Shown here: positions 58,064 to 64,000 of the stretch, one piece after another
Layout of the letters: each line of letters starts with the position of its first letter
Numbering within the stretch: position 1 is the stretch's first letter
Assembly (NCBI RefSeq): GCF_018687715.1
Contig: NC_056762.1
Coordinates: 16,102,364-16,166,363, forward strand
DNA from: Carya illinoinensis
Lineage: Eukaryota; Streptophyta; Magnoliopsida; Fagales; Juglandaceae
Reading direction: 5' to 3'
DNA: 64,000 nucleotides
Notes under the pieces: generated by a model
The model's input: the letters and a program-made list of their open reading frames with translations, nothing else
Databases searched by the model: none
What the model was told of the DNA's origin: nothing
Made by a program: the position numbers and the translations under genes

Positions 58064-59580
58064 TATACGCTGTGAGTGGTCTCTTGTTGCTAAGCGTGCT
58101 CTCAACACACACATTAAGGTGGATGATGTCGAGCAACAGAGAGAGAACATTTTTCATACTAGATGCCACGTCAACAGCAAAGTATGTAGTATGATCATTG
58201 ATGGAGACAGTTGTACTAATGTGGCTAGCACTACTTTGGTTGAGAAATTGAATTTACCAACCTTAAAACACTCTAGACCATACAAATTGCAATGGTTGAA
58301 TGATTGTGGGGAAGTTAAGGTGGATAGACAAGTGTTAGTTCCTTTTTCAATTGGGAGGTATCAGGATGAGGTGTTTTGTGATGTTGTGTCTATGCATGCT
58401 GGCCATATTTTGTTGGGGAGACCGCGGCAATATGATAGGAGGGTGACACATGACGGGTTCAAAAACATGTACAGCTTTGTAAAGGAGGGCAAAACAATCA
58501 AGCTTGCTCCTTTAACTCTAAGCCAGGTCTATGAAGACCAATTGAAACTGAAAAGTGAGGTTGCTCAGAAAAGAAAGAGTGAAAATGAGAGTGATCAAAA
58601 AAGAAAGAGTGAAAATGAGAGTGATAAAAAAAGAATGAGTAAAAAAGAGATTGGGCATAAAAGAAAGAGTGATAGTGAAAATGAGCACAACAAAGTGAGT
58701 GAAAATGAAAGTAGAGATGTGGCTAAGAGTAGAGAAAAAAGAGTAGAGCCACGAGAGAAAAAAGAAAGGGAGTCTGCAGAAAGGAAATGAAAGACAAAAG
58801 TGAGTTTCTATGCCAGAGAGAGTGAGGTTAAGAGGGCTTTCTTAACGACGAAGGAGTGATATACGCTGTGAGTGGTCTCTTGTTGCTAAGCGTGCTCTCA
58901 ACACACACATTAAGGTGGATGATGTCGAGCAACAGAGAGAGAACATTTTTCATACTAGATGCCACGTCAACAGCAAAGTATGTAGTATGATCATTGATGG
59001 AGGGAGTTGTACTAATGTGGCTAGCACTACTTTGGTTGAGAAATTGAATTTACCAACCTTAAAACACTCTAGACCATACAAATTGCAATGGTTGAATGAT
59101 TGTGGGGAAGTTAGGGTGGATAGACAAGTGTTAGTTCCTTTTTCAATTGGGAGGTATCAGGATGAGGTGCTTTGTGATGTTGTGTCTATGCATGCTGGCC
59201 ATATTTTGTTGGGGAGACCGTGGCAATATGATAGGAGGGTGACACATGATGGGTTCAAAAACATGTACAGCTTTGTAAAGGAGGGCAAAACAATCAAGCT
59301 TGCTCCTTTAACTCCAAGCCAGGTCTATGAAGACCAACTGAAACTGAAAAGTGAGGTTGCTCAGAAAAGAAAGAGTGAAAATGAGAGTGATCAAAAAAGA
59401 AAGAGTGATAGTGAAAATGAGCACAACAAAGTGAGTGAAAATGAAAGTAGAGATGTGGCTGAGAGTAGAGAAAAAAGAGTAGAGCCACGAGAGAAAAAAG
59501 AAAGGGAGTCTGCAGAAAGGAAAGGAAAGACAAAAGTGAGTTTCTATGCCAGAGAGAGTGAGGTTAAGAGGGCTTTCTTC
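58050..59580 (+). repeat. Tandem duplication of the protease region
   Basis: 58050-58845 is repeated at 58846-59580. The copies are nearly identical. The second lacks about 60 bases of the charged linker that the first has. The junction (CTTTCTTAACGACGAAGG) jumps from the end of the unit to its start. Nothing like it occurs in the other Ty3 elements here. Confidence 0.93.
58119..58790 (+). pseudogene. Protease domain, first copy
   Basis: Retropepsin-type aspartic protease with IFHTRCHVNSKVCSMIIDGDSC; the glycine after the catalytic Asp-Gly is Asp here, while the second copy keeps Asp-Gly-Gly. KLQWLNDCGEV and HILLGRP follow. Then a Lys/Glu/Ser-rich linker with repeats of KRKSENESD to TGA at 58788. 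It ends before RT, so this copy is a spare. A frame change near 58050 separates it from gag. Confidence 0.85.
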
Positions 59581-61345
59581 GCAGATCGCCCTATGATTTT
59601 TTTTGTCTATAAAGAGTCTTATCTTACTCTTGATGACACTCACCAGTCTCTTCCTAGTTTGGCTATTTCCTTGTTGCAGGAGTTTGATGATGTATTCCCA
59701 GAGGAGCTGCCTAATGAGTTGCCACCCATTAGAGGCATTGAGCATCAGATTGATTTTGTACCTGGAGCTGCTATTCCAAACCGACCAGCCTATAGGAGTA
59801 ATCCAGAGGAGACAAAGGAGCTTCAGAGGCAAGTTGAGGACTTGATGAGTAAGGAGTACGTGAGGGAGAGCATGAGCCCATGTGTAGTACTAATGCTATT
59901 AGTGCCAAAGAAGGATGGGACGTGGAGAATGTGTGTTGATTGCAGGGTGGTCAACAATATTAAGGTAAAGTATCGGCATCTCATTTCTAGATTAGATGAT
60001 ATGCTTGATGAATTGCATGGCTCATGTATTTTTAGTAAAATTGATCTTAAAAGTGGGTACCATCAAATTCGAATGAAAGAGGGTGATGAATAGAAAACTG
60101 CTTTTAAGACTAAGTATGGCCTTTATGAATGGTTGGTTATGCCATTTGGACTTACAAATGCTCCCAGTATTTTCGTGAGATTGATGAACCATGTCCTACG
60201 TGCATTCATTGGCAAGTTTGCGGTTGTGTATTTTGATGATATCCTAGTGTACAACAAGGACTTAAATGAGCATATTGAGCATTTGAGATATGTGCTTGAT
60301 ATGTTGAGATGTGAAAAGTTGTATGCTAATTTTAAGAAATGTACCTTTTGCATGGAAAGAGTTGTTTTTCTTGGATATGTTGTTAGTACAAAGCGTATTG
60401 AGGTGGATGAAGAGAAAGTCAAGGCCATCAAGGAGTAGCCAACGCCGAAGAGCATCACTGAGGTAAGAAGCTTTCATGGCTTAGCTAGCTTTTATCGGCG
60501 TTTTGTTAAAGACTTTAGCACCATTGCTGTACCACTCACTGAAGTCATTAAAAAGAATGTTGGGTTTCATTGGGGGGCTACTTAAGAGAATGCTTTTGCC
60601 ACCATTAAAGAATAGTTGTGCTCTGCACCTGTGCTAGCATTACCTGATTTTAACAAAGATTTTGAGATTGAATGTGATGCCTCAGGTATAGGGATTGGAG
60701 TTGTTTTGATGCAGGATAGGTGGCCCATAGCCTTCTTCAGTGAAAAGTTAAGTGGGGCCTCACTCAAGTACCCTACTTATGACAAAGAGTTTTATGCTCT
60801 TGTTCGTGCATTGGAGACTTGGCAGCACTACCTATGGCCTAGGGAATTTGTGATCCACACCGATCATGAATCATTGAAGCATCTCAAGGGTCAAGGTAAG
60901 TTGAATAAAAGGCATGCTCGTTGGATGGAATACATTGAGACATTTCCAAATGTCATCCATTACAAGCAAGGTAAGGAGCACATTGTTGCTGATGCTTTAT
61001 CTCGAAGGAGTCGCTTGGATGGACAAAAGAAAGCGGAGTTGGTGAAATCACTTCATGAGAGGGTACGGCTTCAAATTACCCAAAAGAATGAAAGGGTTGC
61101 TTCCCAAGCCAATAAAGGGCGAACGCGGAGATTGGGTTTGGGTTCACATGCGCAAAGAAAGATTCTCAGTCCATCGGAGAACTAAGTTGCATCCTCGAGG
61201 AGATGGACCTTTCCAAATCCTTGAGAAAATTAATGGCAATGCCTATAAAGGGGATCTCCTAGGTGAGTATAATGTGTCTGCTACCTTCAATGTTTCTGAT
61301 CTTTCTCCTTTTAATGTAGGTGAAGATTCGAGGTCGAATCCTTTT
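58915..61345 (+). pseudogene. pol: pol of the composite Ty3 element, integrase deleted
   Basis: Second protease copy (SMIIDGGSCTNVAS), charged linker to about 59540, then [60 protein letters not shown], the YFDDILVYN catalytic motif near 60230, and [18 protein letters not shown]. RNase H follows: [36 protein letters not shown] near 61010. Immediately after ALSRR comes [19 protein letters not shown], from the C-terminal end of integrase, so the HHCC finger and DDE core are deleted. Then a frame change near 61140 and a GDGPFQILEKINGNAY tail. Stops: 60091 (TAG), 60436 (TAG), 60583 (TAA), 60613 (TAG). Confidence 0.9.
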
Positions 61346-61359
61346 GAGGAGAGGGGGAA
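61346..61359 (+). other. Polypurine tract of the composite
   Basis: GAGGAGAGGGGGAA directly before LTR 3; identical to the tract at 19632-19645. Confidence 0.9.
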
Positions 61360-62136
61360 TGATGGGAACCAAGGCTGGCCTACTCTTAAAGATCCTTTGC
61401 AAGTTCCATATGGGCCAATTACAAGATCGAGAGCCAAGAAGATCAAGGAAGCAATGCAAGGATTAGTACAAACCACTTGGGAAGAAGCTAGCAAGAGCCC
61501 AACACTCAAGATGGGCTTGAAAGAAAAAAATCCGTCTTTGATCCACTTGATCCAAGCTATGGAAGACTTGACTTAGACATATGGCCTTTAGATATTAAGG
61601 CTTTAAATTTGTTTAAAGGATTTTTATTATTAGTTATGAATAAGTGGGGTTGAGGATGCTTAACTCATATATGTCTTATTTATTTGAATTAGGGTTTAGA
61701 AGTACTGTAGCATGACACTGTTCACGCTACAGTACCGCGGCTACTGTTCACTAAGGGTATTTTTGAGAGAAAGGGTCTCAAATTTTAGTCTAGAGTTTTA
61801 TCATGTTTTGGGGAGGGCATTTAAAGGATGTAACTAGCCATTTCAAGGCGGACATTTTATTTCAAATTTTAATTATGAGTGAGTTTTCTCCTCTTGTTCT
61901 TAATTGAACTCTTGAACTTATCAGAGGTAAATCACAACCTTTGTGGCGTTCCTCCTCATAATTTGGGTTCTTGAAACGGGATTTCAACGGGTCTAGATTT
62001 TGATATAATCTAGGTTCTTGAAACGAGTTCTCAACGGGTCTAAATTCTTCATCCATAGACTTGAGTTTGGCGTTCTTGGGTGAGTTTTCAAATTGATTGT
62101 GGGTTCAATGGATTCTCTTCCCATGGGTTCATATCA
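61360..62136 (+). repeat. LTR 3 of the composite
   Basis: Starts TGATGGGAACC and ends GGGTTCATATCA. It follows LTR 2 closely up to about 62085, after which the last 50 bases differ (no TTGTTGTTGGGTCTC block). This suggests a mosaic LTR. Followed by target copy AGTTG. Confidence 0.88.
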
Positions 62137-62430
62137 AGTTGGATTGAAAAAGTCAAAAGTATTGGATCCGGTTGATTGAATACCAAAGCTTTACTTACCT
62201 CTTTATCCGTGCCCTAATCTCATTTTAATTATGTGCTTATCCTAGAATTAAATTTGAAAAAGTAGATGAACATAACATCACATCTTCCAATTAGAAATTT
62301 GGTGCTACAATTCTTAACAATGTATATAGTTGGATTGAAAAAGTCAGAGTATGGGATCTGGTTGGTTAAAGCCTGAAACTTTGCTTACCTCTTTATCTGT
62401 ACCCTAATCTCATTTTAATTATGTGCTGTA
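62137..62430. repeat. 191-bp tandem duplication of flanking DNA
   Basis: The segment starting AGTTGGATTGAAAAAGTCA at 62137 starts again at 62328, with the same order of blocks (CTTTACTTACCTCTTTATC near 62190; CTTTGCTTACCTCTTTATC near 62382). The end of one unit also lies at 52330-52427. So the Ty3 composite inserted into an older tandem repeat. Confidence 0.82.
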
Positions 62431-62464
62431 GGTAGAATTTTCAAATTCTTGTCATATTGTTATT

Positions 62465-62690
62465 TAATCTTTTTTCTTAAACTTACATCTCATAGAATTT
62501 CTTCTGACTCCCTGTGGTTCAACATCCTGAGGGCTTGAACTATACTATAACATCGCGTAATAATTTGGGTGTAATCAAGCCCTTAGAGATCCTTTGCACC
62601 CAAGAGGATTTGAATCTTAAATCTGGAAGGAACATACCTCCAAGCACAAGGCTTTTACCACTTGAGCTAACCCCTAAGGGTTATGATACA
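62465..62690 (-). mobile_element. tRNA-derived SINE
   Basis: The minus strand carries an RNA polymerase III promoter: a box A (TTAGCTCAAGTGG, 62658-62670) and, about 40 bases on, a box B (GATTCAAATCC, 62606-62616). Then come GGGCTTGATTACACCCAAATT and an A-rich end (AAGAAAAAAG near 62470). The head looks like a tRNA, but the cloverleaf cannot be completed and a non-tRNA body follows, so it is a SINE. Target duplication was not resolved. Confidence 0.72.
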
Positions 62691-62778
62691 TTATTTGAGG
62701 TTTCCATTTTTTAAGGTAGGATTGGGCCAGCCATATGACTTTTAAATGAAGTTCAAATGAAATTATTGAACAACATAC

Positions 62779-63623
62779 CAAAGTTTTGAATACCGTTCAA
62801 GTAATCGTTTCGGTCAAAGCACTAGAACGAAATATTTCGATACTGGTGCCGTTTCGAGATAGTCTATATATGAATAAATTAATTATATATATATATATAA
62901 ACCATATATATAATTAATCTATAGACAAATTATTGAAGTGTTTCAAACATATCCTGATCAATCTACAGTTAGTGATTGCTTCAATATATTTACAACACTG
63001 CATAAATATTTACAACAAAAATAAACATTATCATCAAGATAACTAAACAACAAAAATATTTACCTACGGTTCACATGAAGAAGTATACACCCTTTCCCAT
63101 AAAAATAAAAATAAAAAATAAAAAACAAAGGAAATACTAATTGAGTTAAAGACAGTAAGAGGATAGGTTTGGATAGTGAGATAAGAATTTTTTGTTTTAG
63201 ATAATAGTTTAAATATTATTTTTGTTTTGAAATTTGAAAAAATTGAATTGAGATTTGAAAAGGTTGAATTGTTTATTATATTTTGTGTGAAATTTTAAAA
63301 AAGTTGTAATTATGATATAAAAATTTTGTGTCTCATCCCCACCCGCCAAGATAATAATTGAGTGTGAAATGCAACCATGAGGGACAACGCTAGTCAACTT
63401 TATCTTCTTTCTTTCATTTTTTACCTCGAAACCATCGTTTTTCATTCTGGACTAATTTTTGTATATAGGGCAAAATATCGAAACTTGGCTGGTATTGATC
63501 GAAACATATCAAAATGACCAAAATTTGATCTAGTATAAAACACCCATATCTATCGTGCCAGGCACTGTTCCGGCACCATAAATTTGGCCGTACCAGCTGA
63601 TACAAAACGGTATTAAAACTTTG
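62779..63623. mobile_element. Non-autonomous TIR element
   Basis: The ends CAAAGTTTTGAATACCGTT (62779) and, inverted, CAAAGTTTTAATACCGTT (63623) match. More inverted similarity follows in the GTACGG/TTTCGG stretches. The 8-bp flanks CAACATAC and CAAGAGAC agree at six positions, suggesting hAT- or Mutator-like origin. No transposase. It is interrupted by a MITE at 63166. Confidence 0.65.
63166..63345. mobile_element. MITE, GTTTGGATA family, second copy
   Basis: Starts GGTTTGGATAGTGAGATAAG and has the same AT-rich inner blocks (AAATTTGAAAA, TTTTGTGTGAAATTTT) as 21817-22026 in inverted order. The right end (GTGTCTCATCCCCACC) is not a clean copy of the terminus and may be truncated. Confidence 0.6.
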
Positions 63624-64000
63624 CAAGAGACCCATTTTATCGGTTATCTCAAAAACTATTATGAGAGGAATATTGATTTTATTGTGCCCAATAAGTTGGT
63701 TAAAAGCTCACTAATTTTATTGGGCAAATGAACACGAGAAAACCCTGACTCATGGGTCAAGCCCATAAAATGCACCCAACCGATTAGACCCAAGATCCAA
63801 CCCATGTATATAAACTAAACCCGATATGCGGAACAATACCATCAGTCTTCAACCTAGAAATTGGGTTGATGCTGTTCTCTAGCACTCCTCCACACATCAA
63901 TAATTGATTTTGATGTTTGTTGAGATATAAAGATTGTCAATCCTCAAGATTATTAGAATATTTTTGCATTTTAAACGATGTTTTGTAAAATGATATTACT
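63624..64000. other. Spacer, no recognised feature
   Basis: Non-coding, AT-rich; nothing identified before the window edge. Confidence 0.5.

Larger units (their letters stand above)
52428..62136 (+). mobile_element. Three-LTR composite Ty3/gypsy element
   Basis: The outer target duplication AGTTG (52423-52427 and 62137-62141) brackets three LTRs: 52428-55278 (split by a solo LTR), 55287-56053 and 61360-62136. Between LTR 1 and LTR 2 only eight bases remain (TTTGGGAA): the first five fit the start of a primer site and the last three the end of a purine tract. This is what a tandem LTR-interior-LTR-interior-LTR array leaves when its first interior is deleted. LTR 1 belongs to a slightly different subfamily. 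The remaining interior has gag, a duplicated protease, RT and RNase H, but most of integrase is missing. Confidence 0.85.

Noticed and set aside
62600..62685. Possible tRNA gene on the minus strand
   Set aside because: Box A and box B are present but no acceptor stem pairs and the 3' part is unlike tRNA. It is better explained as a SINE head.

Overview
This window is plant nuclear DNA, almost certainly from a woody eudicot. It is built nearly entirely of transposable elements nested in one another. I see no intact host protein gene, tRNA, rRNA or CRISPR array. The evidence for a plant is: Ty3/gypsy elements primed by initiator Met-tRNA, an En/Spm-type CACTA transposon with a TNP2 gene, L1-type LINEs with a plant RNase H tail, a SIRE-like Copia LTR, a tRNA-derived SINE and MITEs. 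Two MITE families (starting GTTTGGATA and TATAAAGAGA) remind me of repeats in Fagales such as walnut or oak. That last point is memory and weak.

Layout. At 0.5-7.6 kb a LINE on the minus strand is split by a decayed Ty3/gypsy element (667-6066). A 2.6-kb LTR-like unit with microsatellites follows (7.6-10.2 kb). From 10.2 to 25.7 kb lie three solo LTRs of one family with very long LTRs (about 3.6-4 kb). They are nested plus, plus, then minus, and the innermost is itself broken by an internally deleted Ty3 element (15747-20451), a MITE and a 1.6-kb insertion. From 26.8 to 45.9 kb there is one CACTA transposon (3-bp target duplication ACA). It carries a dead TNP2 transposase, a second transposase-like ORF, an opposite-strand plant-transposon-protein ORF and many TTCGAA motifs. 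An 8-kb, nearly intact, non-coding LTR element (LARD-like, 31556-39522, duplication AAATA) sits inside it. Solo LTRs of that LARD family lie at 46509-48747 and 53204-55265. A 5'-truncated LINE (49688-50608) and a Copia solo LTR (50648-51973) come next. From 52.4 to 62.1 kb there is a three-LTR composite Ty3 element. The last 1.9 kb holds a duplicated 191-bp segment, a SINE and a TIR element with a MITE inside.

Every coding region is a pseudogene. Most nonsense codons are G:C to A:T transitions (CAG/CAA to TAG/TAA, CGA to TGA, TGG to TAG/TGA), as expected for methylated, silenced repeats. Target duplications give a relative order of insertion. The LARD element and its relatives look youngest and the LINE at 6-7.6 kb among the oldest.

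The most unusual sequence is a 93-bp tandem repeat at 18870-19376. Its unit is a fusion of the integrase HHCC region with the tail of the integrase core, with the catalytic part missing, repeated five times and a part. I did not find a new defence or metabolic system; what is new here is element structure.
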